Origin: Geosiphon pyriformis
Lineage: Eukaryota; Glomeromycota; Glomeromycetes; Archaeosporales; Geosiphonaceae
DNA length: 64,000 nt
NCBI GenBank assembly: GCA_016748015.1
Contig: JAAOMT010000054.1
Span: 105,251 to 169,250 of the forward strand
Direction of reading: 5' to 3'
Position 1 is the first letter of the stretch; every line of letters begins with the position of its first letter. Positions 31,237 to 42,829 of this stretch are shown piece by piece. The notes below the pieces were generated by a model. That model did no database searches. It was not told the DNA's origin and saw nothing but the letters and a program-made list of their open reading frames with translations. The position numbers and the translations under genes are program-made.

Positions 31237-33310
31237 GTGGCAGAATCAGAAAACATAGGAGCAAACCATTTAGGATTCACTAAATTCTTGTTTCAACAGT
31301 ACAGCCAACAATTAGAATTAAACAATAACCACTTTCCAGCAGAATTCGCCTTTAACTTCTATGTCAATAATAAAATCACAGACTGCTTAGAAGGAACAGT
31401 TAACATTGAATTTGCAAAGAAAAATTTCTATACAGAATTATTTCAACATACCAGCTTATCAAGAAACTACAGTTTCACACCAATCATCAGGGAAATCAAT
31501 CAAACCATCGAAAGGTATACACAACAACAATTCCTCATTACCTATGCAGACAAAGGCAAAAGAAGGTTGCAAACACCAGCAGTAACACCAAAACAAATAC
31601 AACCATCCACTTGGAAGAAAACCAGAGTTGAATCACCAACAAAACTATCATATCATTATACACTCAGAAGCGCCATCAATATCACATCAATAGACACATC
31701 CACATCACACATGACATCAATATTTGGACAACTCTTATTTCAAAGTAAACAAAAAAAAGCAGAATTACTAGGAACCTATAGCAATTATTTTGAAAGATTT
31801 AAATTGCGATCACCAATGCCATCAGGATTCCGATCACCACTACTTCAACCAGATTTTGAAAACACGAGTCCCTGAGAAATAACAGAATCAAAAGAGAAAG
31901 AAGAAAAAGAAGCCAAATATTGGAAATTTACTTACCAGAACCCAATTTTAGAAAACCTGAACATTGAAACCTCAAACTTTCAGACTTAGCAAAATCCAAA
32001 TTTAAAAAATCTGAGAATTGAAACTCTGAACTTTTGAATCTCTCAAAATCCAAACAATACAAACCCCAAAACAATTAATCAACAAAACTTATCTTTAGTA
32101 ATTGTTATTGATCAACCACTAATTGAACCGATTATTAAACCAATTTAACAGCAGTCACTTCAACTATCTCAACAACCACAACAGCCACTTCAACAGCTGC
32201 AACAACAAGTTCAACAACCAAACTTGGATCCAATGGCCTATGCTCCAATAGCAAAACTCGAGAAATTTACCAGTGAAGAAGATAATGCCCAAATATGACT
32301 CAATGACATTAAAAAAACCATCATGGCCAATGAATAGAACAACATGAGAGCACTCCAAGCCATCCCCTATTTTTTACAGAATACTACCAACTTGTGGTAT
32401 CAAAGTTTAGTCGCCAAATCTTAGACATTTCAGGAATTCAAAGTTGCTTTCCTGAGATATTTCAGTAATAATAACAGTATTAATTGCCTAGTCAACATTT
32501 TTATCACAATCAAACAAGGAGAAACTGAAGCAGTTACCACTTACTTGGGATGCTTCCACCAAAATTTGTGCTAAATTTAAACAATCCAAGCTGATTATTT
32601 TACAGTGTCTCAGATTCTAAACCAGTTTATTCATGAATTGCACAGTAGCATTCTTCAATGCATATGTCCAATGCATCCAGCAGATCTTCAAGCCACTGTA
32701 ACAAATGCCAGAGATTTTGAAGCAGCTGAACTCGAAGCTAACCATGCCCAAGCCATCAATCTAGTAATGAACGGATCATCTAAATTGGATTCTAAGTTGA
32801 AACAATTTAGTGATTCTATCAACCAAAAATTAGAGGAATACTTAGCTAACAATCAGGCAATTTATTAACCTCCACAATAATGCAATAATCAAGGAAATGC
32901 AAATCATTTTCAGAATCAGTTGTATCTATTATTCTCGACCAATCAATAGTGGCAGCAAGAGACATGTGTTTACCACTACTGTGGTAAAAAAGGGCATTTA
33001 AGGGTTGATTGTAGGTTAAAGATAGATAACCAATGATTAGAAAATCAATATTGAAACTCTGATTACCAGTTTCCAACTCTGAATTACCAATCCAACCCAG
33101 CACCATATCAACCAACTTACCTGCCAATGACACAACAGCCAATATATCAACCACCCATATATCAACCTCCAGTTTATTAACCACAGCCATCAATAATATA
33201 TCAACTACTGCAGCCACAAATAATTTATCAGACACCTGCAGTTCAAACATCACCATCCAACTCAGCTCAAATGACATCAGAAAACTTCAGATCAAGAGTT
33301 ACCCAAAACT
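31237..33310 (+). pseudogene. Gypsy B1 gag
   Basis: The reading opens at a GTG (31237) directly after an in-frame stop; the equivalent codon is also GTG in B2 and no ATG precedes it, so the true start is uncertain. N-terminal block AESENIGANHLGFTKFLFQQ, then RYTQQQFLITYADKGK and KKTRVESPTKLSYHYTL (open to 31875). A Gln-rich spacer precedes the capsid part (32230-32868: MAYAPIAKLEKFTSEED, then ITIKQGETEAVTTYL, QILNQFIHELHSSIL). In the knuckle at 32971-33012 the first Cys reads Tyr (TAC; B2 has TGC). A Tyr/Pro/Gln-rich tail follows. Confidence 0.82.
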
Positions 33311-33519
33311 GAAGATTGGCAATGGTTGTTCACCAACCAATTTTCAGTCATTCAACCAGCTGTTAAGATCACAACAACAGAGTTCAGAAACCAGGTATAC
33401 TCAAAACCTGAGTTCCCAGAACTATTTAAGTCTCCTAATTACTCTAGAAAACACCCAACCCAATAATCTGGAAACCAACCAACAATTAACACTTACCAGC
33501 AATATTCCACCAGCTACTA

Positions 33520-34210
33520 TCACTGAGAACGAATCATTGGATGCCATTTTTCCATTTAAACTCAAGGAACTGTCAGCCATGCTGTTATTTAGTGAAGCCA
33601 TTCTCGAAAAAAAACCTATTACCATCATATACACCAATGCCAAAGTTGATGGCCACCCAATCAAACTAATTTTAGACAGTGGATCAGCCAGCAGTATTAT
33701 CACAAGACAACTCATGGACCAGTTAGATTGCTAAGTTGATTGAGCTGCCAGCACACAAATCATTACAGCTAATGAAGTAACCAAAACTCTAATTGGCAAG
33801 ATTGATGACTTTTCTATAGAAGTCAACAGCATCATTGTGCCAATCAAAGTATTAGTCATGGAAGCCACTCAATATCAAGTACTTATTGGCAATGACTGGC
33901 TGTTCAAAACCAACGTGATGTTTGATTGAAACACACAAAAGCTCCAACTCAGCCAAAATAGTCAACACACATGAGTACCAGCCACATGTGGCCATTTCAA
34001 AACACCCAACATGCCAGCATCTCTTATCAAGTTTGAGAAAAAAAAAAAGAAACCTACCTGGAAAGCATACCAAGTCTCATGGGCCAACAAAGACCACAAT
34101 GAGTTACCACTAGTACTCTCATGGGGCAACAACAGAAAAGAAAAGAAAAAAGAAAAACCTACCTGGAATTCTGACCAAGCCTGGGGAACCAATAACAACC
34201 AGGAAGAGCT
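33520..34210 (+). pseudogene. Gypsy B1 aspartic protease
   Basis: Retropepsin-like: IIYTNAKVDGHPIKLILDSG with the DSG triad near 33674-33682 (open 33537-33734), then ITANEVTKTLIGKIDD, VLVMEATQYQVLIGNDWL and NTQKLQLSQNSQ. Stops at 33732 and 33928 interrupt it. In the active ancestor it cuts the polyprotein. A charged spacer with a YQVSWANKDHNELP block leads into the Cys-rich module. Confidence 0.82.
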
Positions 34211-34289
34211 AATAGATTAAGAATGGAAAGAAAAGACAAAAGAAAAAAAAAGAGAAAAGAAGAAGGATCAATATTCACTAGCACCACCA

Positions 34290-35180
34290 CTTATAATTTC
34301 TACACTATATCACAGCAATCTGCTTATTGCTGTCCAAAACTGGTATGCATTGATTGTGACAAGAAATTGTTGTCAATGGGTGCTTGCTGTGGCAATAATA
34401 AGGAATACCAAATGACAACCAAGTTTTACTGTTACTCATGTGTTATAGAATGTTTTGAAAGACCAAAATGAGTGAGAAAATGAGATAATGAGCTGTGCTT
34501 GGCTTGTGGGGAAACTCTTCTTGATAAAGGAATGTGGAATAACATTTCTGGAAGGGAAAGAACATGTAACAAATTGTGCCAATACACAATTTTTATAAGC
34601 AACTGGGTGAGAAAAAAAACACCCATAGATGCTGCCTGAAAATGTGCAGTCAAATGATTGGATGGATGTCCACACAATGATGACAAAATCTGGCAAATAG
34701 TACTCACCAAAATTGAAGAAGCATTACCAGAAAAAATAAAAACAATTAAAAATAACCCATCTGAATCCATAAAACTTGACTGGGATCCAGAACCAGTCAT
34801 AAATCCATTAGATCCAGAACAATTCTATGAACACTATCAGGAATTAGCACCCACTAGAAAGAAACAAGAGCAATGGTTGAAAGAAATCAACACTCAACTA
34901 TGTGACTATTGTTTAATTTCCTGTGACTTTCAATATTGTAATGAATGTGACCTTATTTACAATCTACCAATCCACATGATCTATACAATTCCAGAGGAAG
35001 AAGAACCAATTAGCAGCTGCACATCAGAATTGGAATCAAATTTCAATCCTGATTCAAACTCCGACAATAATGATAACAAAAACAACAGTTTCAGCTCTGC
35101 TCTAAATAGCAACAAAAATTATGACAATTCAAACTCCAATTCAAATCTTGAAACATTTATTGCACTTTCTGACCTCATTA
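34290..35180 (+). pseudogene. Gypsy B1 Cys-rich module and acidic linker
   Basis: Two zinc-ribbon-like parts. The first (34335-34640) has CIDCDKKLL, ACCGNNKEYQ, FYCYSCVIECF, LCLACGETLLD, CNKLCQYTIFIS: at least twelve cysteines, mostly as CxxC or CxxxC pairs. The second (34900-34960) is CDYCLISCDFQYCNECD. An Asn/Ser/Asp-rich linker then runs to the dUTPase. I know no Gypsy domain of this kind; zinc binding is inferred from cysteine spacing only. Stops at Trp/Lys positions near 34470-34490 and 34638. Confidence 0.65.
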
Positions 35181-35189
35181 AGGAACAGA

Positions 35190-36078
35190 AACTTAAATAA
35201 TTCAGTAATAATAGTGAAAATATTATGCCAGAACACATATATGATACTAATGCAGAATTTGATCTGAGATATCCAGAGAAAAATGCCATAAAATTGGAAC
35301 CCCATTTGTGCACCTGCATTGATTTCAAAATAGCATTGGAAATTCCAGCAACAACAATGGTTCAGTTAGCATCTAGAAGTAGCTTAGCCAAAAAAGGAAT
35401 CAACATCAGAGGAGGAATAATTGACAAGAATATGTAAGAAATATTATTGCTATGCTACAAAATGACTCAGAAAAAGCATATATTATAGATCTAAATGAAA
35501 AGATAGCACAGACAATATTCCTACCTCTGGTAAAAATAGCTCAGTTAGTGTCAGTAGAAATCAGAGAAGAATTAGGGATTACTGCTAAAAGGATACAGAG
35601 ATTCGGATTAATGAGTAGAATAAACATACCAGTTAATATAGCAGAGGAAGAGGTTATTGACAAAAAAGAAATTATCTTAACCCATCAATCAATTTTCATT
35701 CCACCATATGATCAGTATATGTTAGTCATAAAAAGAGAAGTAAAAGATCAAACTCAGTTGTTTGAAGCAGAAGCCACCATTTGCAAATCAGGAGAGATTG
35801 AACTTACTAATCTCTACATATCAGCCAAAAGCCCCAAAAACATCAAAATTTCTATCTACAACACAATGAAAAATGTCATTGAAATACCAAAGGGAACTAT
35901 CATTGGATATTTAACCACTGAAGTTGAAGATCAACCACCAGACCATATTCCAGATTTTCCACAGCTTTGCAGATATGTGGACATTACATCACAAATCATC
36001 TATGGGCGAAAGAAATGTTATCTGCTCCAACCAAAACAATTGGAACAAATAAACATAGAGAATCTAGACTCACTCTAA
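35190..36078 (+). pseudogene. Gypsy B1 dUTPase domain and pre-RT domain
   Basis: Trimeric dUTPase motifs in order: EFDLRYPEKNAIKLEP (motif I, Asp kept), LASRSSLAKKGINIRGGIID (motifs II and start of III), LQNDSEKAY, EKIAQTIF (motif IV), IQRFGLMSR (decayed motif V). A one-base deletion near 35427 breaks the frame inside motif III just before the conserved Tyr; an in-frame TAA follows. After the fold, IFIPPYDQYMLVIKRE to FPQLCRYVDITSQIIYG (35690-36005) is a domain shared with B2 that links to RT. dUTPases hydrolyse dUTP to dUMP and keep uracil out of DNA. Confidence 0.8.
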
Positions 36079-36079
36079 C

Positions 36080-36800
36080 AGATACAACTAAAGATATTAC
36101 TTAGCAATTTCAATGACATCTTTGCTAGTGAAAATAAATTTGGCCACACCAACATCATCCAACATCAGATTAAGACTGGAGATACAATGCCAATTAAACA
36201 AAAAGTATACAGAGTACCACCAGCTAGTCATATTCATCAAGAAATCAATTGGATGCTTGACAACAGACTAATTTAGCCATCAATGAGTCTATGGTTATTA
36301 CCAGTGGTATTAGTCTAAAAGAAAAATGGAAAAATTTGCTTTTGTGTGGATTACTGGAAACTGAATAGAGTAACCAAAAGAGACAGCTATCCAACTTCAA
36401 AGATCCAAGAACTATTTGACACTTTTGGAGGAAATAAATGGTTCTCAATATTAGATTTAGATAGTGGTTACTAGCAAGTAGCCATGGATTCAGCCGACAA
36501 AGAGAAAACAGCATTTACCATAAAAGAGAGAAATTTTGAATTTGAAGTTATGCTATTTGGCTTGATAAATGCTCCAGCAACATTCCAATGGCTCATGGAA
36601 ATTGTTTATACTGGATTATTGTGGAAATCAGTAGTTGTTTACTTAGATAACACAAATGTGTTCTCAAAAACATTCGATGATCATTTACACCATCTCCAAT
36701 AAGTATTTGAAAAACTCAGATGAGCAGAATTGAAACTAAATGCCAACAAATGCTTTTTTGGAAAAACAGAACTAAAATTCTTGAAACATGTTGTAAGTAA
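36080..36800 (+). pseudogene. Gypsy B1 reverse transcriptase
   Basis: Motifs: FASENKFGHTNIIQHQIKTG, FCVDYWKLNRVTK, FSILDLDSGY, then 36484-36702 open with FEVMLFGLINAPATFQWLME and VVVYLDNTNVFSKTF. The catalytic box is YLDN (36640-36651), with Asn where C has the second Asp. Stops occur at Trp or Gln positions. Length is normal for the family. Confidence 0.88.
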
Positions 36801-37432
36801 AGATGGCATCAAAACAGATTAAAGTTGTTAAGAACTTTCTAGTACCAAACAATCTCACAGAACTAAGAGCATTTTTGGAATTTGCAGAGTACTATCACTG
36901 CTTTATCAAAGACTTTTCTAAACTGGCCCAGCCACTTCATTATTTACAAACTAAAAATGTGAAGTATGAATGGACAGAAGCTCAATAAAAAGCATTCAAC
37001 ACACTAAAAAAAAAGCTTATTTAAGCTCTAGTGTTGATGTATCCAGATCACAACAAACCATTTATCATTACCACCAATGCATCAGGCCAGACATTGGGAG
37101 CAGTACTATTACAGAAAAGACCAGATAAAAGAAAACATCCAATAGCTTATGCCAGTAAAAGCTTAAGTCCAACTAAAAAAAACTATGGAACACCAGCATT
37201 AAAACACTTAGCAATCTATTGGGCAGTCATAAAATAGAAAGAATACTTGAGCCAAAAGTTTGAAATATATATGGATCACAAAAGATTGACCTCAATTCAG
37301 AAGCAAGAATTTGGAGATGACCACCATGTCAAATAGAAAATAGAACTTTCACCATTCAATTATATAGTACATTATAAAAAGGGAAAAGACAATGGAAATG
37401 CTGATGGATTGTCGCAAATAAGACAAATCTAA
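36801..37432 (+). pseudogene. Gypsy B1 connection and RNase H
   Basis: LRAFLEFAEYYHCFIKDFSK, then RNase H with FIITTNASGQTLGAVL (37055-37100): the first catalytic Asp of the usual TDAS is Asn (AAT 37076-37078). The second region reads TPALKHLAIYWAV, where the usual Glu of QEHLA is Lys, and MDHKRL replaces TDHK. All readings are consistent with G-to-A decay. Ends NADGLSQIRQI. Confidence 0.85.
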
Positions 37433-38839
37433 AAACATTTCAAACCAAAAATATAACAAAAGATGAATATACAAAAATACCAACAACTTTAACATTATAT
37501 AAATATCCAATTGTTCAAGGAGAAATTATCTCAACAGGAACAAAAAAACATAAAACAAAAATTAAAATATTTTATCAACCATTAAAATATACTTTACTGG
37601 AAGAACAAAAGAAATCCAGATCAACCAATCAAAGTAATCATTGAACCAAAAAAAGAGACAGTACTATTTAACATGCATTCAGATCCAACAGCAAGACATT
37701 TTCATAAAGAAGCAATCATGGAAAAAACCAGAAAAAGATACTATTGGCCATCAATGTATCTGAACATTATTTAATACATTCAAAGTTGTGATGCTTGTCA
37801 AAGAAGAGATGGAACCAAACCCAGTGAACCATTAAGACCAATCAAAGTGGAACAATCATTCAACTGTATTAGAATTGATTTAGTCGGACTATTAACAATC
37901 ACCAGCAGAGGCAACAGATATATTGCAATAGCCATAGACTATCTTACAAAATGGCCAGAAGCAAAAGTCATTCAAAAAGCAGATGCAGAATCTGTTGCTG
38001 AATTTATTTATCAAGACTTGATATGTCGACATGGATGCCCAAAAGAACTACTATCAGATCAAGGAACTCACTTTGTAAACAGAATATTGACAGAACTAAG
38101 TCAAAAATTTGGAATTAAAAGACCATTGTCATCATCATACTATCTACAAACCAACAGATTAGTTAAAAGATTCAATAGAACACTGTGTAAAACAATTGCC
38201 AAAATCAGTCAAAAAAACCAGGACAAATAGAACTTGTTTATATCATCAATATTATTTGCTTATTGGACAATGAAGCAAGACACTACACAAGTAACACCAT
38301 TTGAATTAGTATATAGTAGAACAACAACATTACCAGTTGAAATAGAAGTCAATACTTATCCAACAAAACCAATAAATGAAGACAATTTTCAGGAAATGTT
38401 ACTAAGAAAAACATATGACTTAATGGAAACACTAGAAAACAAATGACGAAGAGCAGCTGATAATATTCAAAAGTCACAAGAAAAACAAAAAAAAAGACAT
38501 GATAATCAACTATCAGAGAAACCAGTTGGATTCAAAATTAGAGACAAAGTGCTTCTACATTATACCAAAGTGAAAAAACAATAGAGTAGGAAATTTGACC
38601 CCAAATGGGATGAATCATTTCACATTAAAGAAATTCTTAAAAATAGAGCTTATAAATTAAGATGGGACAACAAAATCTTAATCAAAGCAGCACATAGTGA
38701 TTGACTGAAACCATATTATCATATAGTGTCACCATCTACCAATAATATTCCACAATTGGGAATACAAAAAATACTAATTCAACCAGATAAGATTTCATGA
38801 GATCTGGAACCAATCATAATCATTGGACCAAACACATAA
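37433..38839 (+). pseudogene. Gypsy B1 integrase
   Basis: N-terminal zinc region with MHSDPTARHFHKEA and CDACQRRDG (37672-37810). Core: IRIDLVGLLTI (Asp kept), LLSDQGTHFVNR (Asp kept), RLVKRFNRTLCK (catalytic Glu changed to Lys). Open 37847-38230. C-terminal part: ELVYSRTTTLPVEIEV, VGFKIRDKVLLHYTK, RAYKLRWDNKIL, SNNIPQLGIQ, DLEPIIIIGPNT, TAA at about 38837. Confidence 0.87.
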
Positions 38840-38869
38840 AGTTGAACAATAAAGAAAGTATATAAAGAC

Positions 38870-39538
38870 ATGGCAGACATGACAAAAGACTTCAAAAAAA
38901 TAGAAATTACTGACAACATCTACTCACTAGCACAACAACTCTTCCAATTGATTCAACAACAGAATATAGAAATTACTATCAATCAACAAACCATTAGATA
39001 CCAAAATACTAAAAAGACATCCAAATACAAAAGTCAAAAGAAAACAGAAAACACTATTGACAAAATGGTGTTGAAAATAAAATTAGCAATAAAAGAACCA
39101 ATAAGTATCAACATATATCAAGAGTTGATTAAAGAAACTTGGAAATGGTGGATACACGAATTTCCAAAGAACTTTTGTTATTTCTACTTGGGAAGACACT
39201 TGAATATTCAGAACTTATACATAGATAAAACAAAACGATTATTTGACACAACAATACTGCAACAACTAGAACAATTTGTGAGAAAAAACAATATAACAAC
39301 ACAAATAAGAGCCATCTATTGATTGCATGCTGGATTCCAAAACAGATCAGAAGTTCTACTTAATCTGAAAATGAACTCCATTACAGCTAACCAAATGGGA
39401 AAAATAACCAACACCCAATTTAAAGAATTACAAACCAAAATAACACAAATAATTCTCGAAAAAGAAGTTCAAGAAATACTTTAAGAAAAAGAATTAGAGT
39501 TAAGAGATTTGAGAGATCTCGACAGAGCTTAATATTAA
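38870..39538 (+). pseudogene. ORF3 of Gypsy B1, about 219 codons, unknown function
   Basis: ATG 38870, open for 150 codons, then TGA at a Trp position (39320-39322) and further stops; the same frame runs to 39538. Blocks: ITDNIYSLAQQLFQLIQQQ, ITINQQTIRYQNTKK, KKTENTIDKMVLKIKLAI, LIKETWKWWIHEFPKN, LQQLEQFVRKNNI, FQNRSEVLLNLKMN, EKELELRDLRDLDRA. Its position right after pol and before the polypurine tract (AAAAAGAAGAGAATAA) matches ORF3 of family A, and the N-terminal half aligns loosely with it. No known domain. Confidence 0.65.
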
Positions 39539-39552
39539 AAAGAAGAGAATAA

Positions 39553-40416
39553 CATTACTTATAAAATATAGAAAATATATTAGCATATAAATTAGCCAAT
39601 CAGGAATAGCCATAGTAAATGTGGAATTCCAGGATTCCTTTCAAGAGAAATTGCAGGATTCCAGGAATTTCAGAATTCTCATACAAGGAATCGCAGGATT
39701 TCAAAATTCCAGGATTTCTCTCAAAAAAAATTGCAGAATTCTAGGAATTCCAAGATTTCTGGTGTGAAGAAATAAGAAATTGAGAAATCTCAATTATGTA
39801 TATATAGCAGTAGCATTAAAAACAGAAAGAGACAGAATCCTTTAGTTAGAGACCTCCCAGTTTAGATTTGATCTAAGCAATTTTCCACATCACAAATAAA
39901 TAATTATTCATTATTTTAATCTATTTCCCACTATCAACATGAAATGTTGATAGTAATTGATACTTAACCATACTGGAACAATAGCTCTTAATTATGGCTA
40001 TTGACGGAATACTAACTTACAATTGCTTTTACTTGTTTCTTTATTTTCTTTTATTTTATTTTTTATTTTTTTGTTATTTCTTTGGTTTTTACTAAATTGA
40101 TTAAAGATTAAGCGCTGAGATACAAATGTCATAGGAACTGGTAAAAAACCTGTAAAACAAGAGTAGAACACTCATAGATTTGAGGATAGCTTACCAAGAG
40201 AATTACCAGCCATTATGCTGAGAAAGAAATTTGACAAAACTGTGGTTTTGGGAAGCTACAAATAAAACCATTAATTAAATCTCTGTCTATTATACAAAGA
40301 ACTCTACACCAAAACCTTCAGAAAACACACCTTCAGATATTAACACCACATATCAACCAAGCACCAAGTTATGGGTTTGTTATTTAATTTGAGACCCCAA
40401 ATAATCAACTATAACA
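39553..40416 (+). repeat. Gypsy B1 3' LTR (864 bp)
   Basis: The first bases are CATTACTT instead of TGTTACT, a mutated terminus. It ends CTATAACA. Same 40-bp GAATTCC-rich cluster (three units), TATATATAG box, and the 10-bp-stem hairpin at 39930-39954, whose loop is TGAAA where the 5' LTR has TTTCA. Confidence 0.88.
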
Positions 40417-40459
40417 GTGGCTAATTTATATGACATCAATGGCTAATACATGTGATAAT

Positions 40460-41116
40460 TAATAAGAAGTGTAGGTTTCAACCATAACATTATCCTCTCC
40501 AAAGAGATTGAGCTCTGACAAAATCAAGCTATTCATGATGTAATCTATTTGAAAAGTTTTATTTAACTCAAAGTTAACTAGTTTGTTGAAGTTTTTTGTG
40601 GATAGGATATATAATACTTAAGATGAAATGAGTTTTGTATACAAGAAACCAAATCTTTGTATTAGAGTTTTGGCTTTTTTAGCAATAGTTAAAACTTTTG
40701 GGGCATCTAACCATATAATGCCCAAAATTTCTGTCTGTATTTCTGAAGTTGTTTTTCTTCATGAGTTTTATATCTTCTATAATTTTACTAAGGCAACTAT
40801 AGAGTTTTAATTGCCTTCTATATAACAAGTTTTTGTCTATGGGTAAAATTTCTTGGAATGTTTTTCCAATTGTGCTGGAAGATGGGAGTATAGCTGCTGT
40901 TATACTTTCCAACAGATATTTATCCATTTTGCTACTAATTTTTTCTCTTCTGATAATAGTTTTCTTTTGTCTAATAACAGTATGTATTCTACTGTTATCA
41001 GTTATGATGGTTTGTTTTTTAATGGTCAGAGTAGCATTTGGATAGTTTTTGATCCAATACTTATGAAGAGTATAGAAGGCATTTTGAATGTTTTGATTCA
41101 GAAAATAATTATTCAT
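40460..41116 (-). pseudogene. ORF3 of Gypsy A3, about 218 codons
   Basis: Third family A copy of ORF3. ATG at 41116 (MNNYFLNQNIQNAFYTLHKYW), open for about 145 codons to 40679 with RQKKTIIRREKISSKMDKYL and LPIDKNLLYRRQLKLYSCL; a frameshift follows (RCPKSFNYC). It keeps the Trp codon that A1 lost. Length to the stop at about 40460 matches A1 and A2 within one base. Confidence 0.68.
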
Positions 41117-41199
41117 ATTGATTGAAAATACCTCTGTTTTGGGAATGGTGTATTTATTTATACTTGATTTTTGCTGATTATTTGAGTTAATATTACCAC

Positions 41200-41818
41200 A
41201 ACAGGCAACCAATCAGATTATTTATAATATTTCTTGAATCATGTACCATGAACAGGATGATTATTGAAGATTGTTCTGGATTGATCTTGAAGAATATAAG
41301 AACCATTGTTTAAAACTTTGTTGACTATAAAGAGTCTTTTCCACTGGCTAAAAAATTTATCACCATAGACATTGTCTCTATCTGAATGGTATTTTAGTAC
41401 TAAGTCACCAACACTTAAAAAAAGTGTTTTATAAGTTTTCTTTTTCTTAAGCTTTTCTTGGAACTGTTTTATCTTTTCAAAAGCAATTATTCATGCTTCT
41501 ATTAAGAAGTCAAGAATGATATCAAGTCTTCTTTGCAAAATGTCTTTGTAATTTTCTATTGTGATTTCTTTAAAAGATATTGTTTTAATGTCAGTTTCTA
41601 TTAGTAGTGTTGCCATGCATCCATAGAACAAATAAAAAGGTTCATAATTTGTTATGTCATGATTTACAGTTCTATAAGCAAACAAAGTTGAAGGCAGTAC
41701 TTTGTTCTATAAGTTTGTTTCTTCACTGGTTTTGGCTAGAATTTCACATAGTGTTCTATTAAAACATTCCACTAAGCTATTTGTTTAGGGGTGATAAGAG
41801 AAAGAAAGTTTATGATGT
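41200..41818 (-). pseudogene. Gypsy A3 integrase C-terminal part
   Basis: Minus-strand reading: SLVECFNRTLCEILAK, then FAYRTVNHDITNYEPFYLFYG (open 41685-41491), IETDIKTISFKEITIENYKD, and the SH3-like C-terminus. It carries the catalytic Glu of the DDE triad but not the two Asp. It stops at the Gypsy C LTR at 41818. Confidence 0.8.
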
Positions 41819-42785
41819 TGTCATTAGCAGAATTTTAGCTATTAATTAGCATAAAATTACTCTCATAATTCCTATTATTAATTAGTATATATTATTATTA
41901 TTTCGAATATTACTTATTATTTAATCAAATTATCAAATATTATTACTCAATTAATAATCTGATTTGTACCATAGAAATTAAGATAATCAAATTACACAAT
42001 ACCCTGAACCATTTAATATAGTCAAATTTGCTGAAATTAATAAAAATTGGCCGAAATAATCAATAGTTCAGTGAAATAACTTGCAGTTTGCTAAAATGTA
42101 TCTTTAGTTTACCCAAATTGTAGCAAAAAGAAAAGTGCAAGTTCAAAAACTAGTACTATAACAAGTTGTATAAAAGAAGAGCTTCTTTCTTCAAGAAAAT
42201 GTATTTTCTTATAGTATTTTAACATAGTATCTCACTTTAGATATCTTAATTAGAACAAATCATTTTTTACATATTCAAATAAAAATTAAATATTCAAAAA
42301 CCAAATTCTTTGATTATTGCACTTCAAATTCCCTTAACACAACTAACATTTCAAAATTGATTAGCTATCAATTTTAGTAATTTGTTAGTAATTCTAAGTC
42401 TGGATAGAAAATGTTTCTCTTGATAAATTTTATTTTTTTTATATTTTTTTTATTTATTTTTCTTTTTTATTACAATCATTAAGGTAGTCTACAAACAAAA
42501 TTTCTGTAGAAGAGTTGACTTTCACAGCAAAGTAACTACACATTTTTAGTGAGCTTTTAGATGAGCAATTTCTAAGAAAGAGTTAATGTTTACTACAATG
42601 TAACTACATAAAGTAACTGGCAAGAAATTGGCCATTTCACTTATAAGCCCAGCAGTTTAAATTATAAGAGATAATTTGAAGATAAATTCAGTTACTAGAG
42701 ATCCAACTACTTCCTGAGAATGTGAATTCACAGCAAATTAACATTAACAACATTCAAGAAAAGAGACCAAAAACCTCCTGTAATA
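41819..42785 (+). repeat. Gypsy C 5' LTR (967 bp)
   Basis: TGTCATTAGC to CCTGTAATA (terminal CA mutated to TA). It is colinear with the minus-strand LTR at 2593-5985. A candidate primer-binding site TGGTGCTTTTCTATAG starts at 42788, three bases downstream (after ttt). Confidence 0.82.
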
Positions 42786-42829
42786 TTTGGTGCTTTTCTA
42801 TAGAAATAACACAGCAACAACAAATTCAA

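Larger units (their letters stand above)
30301..40416 (+). mobile_element. Ty3/Gypsy retrotransposon B1, complete but dead
   Basis: 10.1 kb element with LTRs 30301-31174 and 39553-40416. Its target is the minus-strand Gypsy A3 LTR: flanks are GTAG (30297-30300) and GTGG (40417-40420), and intact A LTRs read the equivalent of aatagagtggctaatt once (rc of 8355-8390), which fixes the duplication as GTGG with one G-to-A change. Order: gag, protease, Cys-rich module, dUTPase, RT, RNase H, integrase, ORF3. Stops, indels and lost catalytic residues throughout. Confidence 0.92.
40417..41818 (-). mobile_element. Gypsy A3 relic, minus strand: 3' LTR edge, ORF3 and integrase C-terminus
   Basis: Reverse complement of the family A 3' end: LTR start at 40417-40489 (ends rc CCATAACA), then ORF3, then integrase C-terminal half up to 41818, where Gypsy C begins. 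The remaining parts of its LTR are 30286-30300 and 27892-28051. Everything upstream (gag to integrase core) is absent here. Confidence 0.82.

Noticed and set aside
33852-34198. Hydrophobic minus-strand ORFs in Gypsy B1
   Set aside because: They are antisense to the protease spacer, whose plus-strand reading is conserved with B2.
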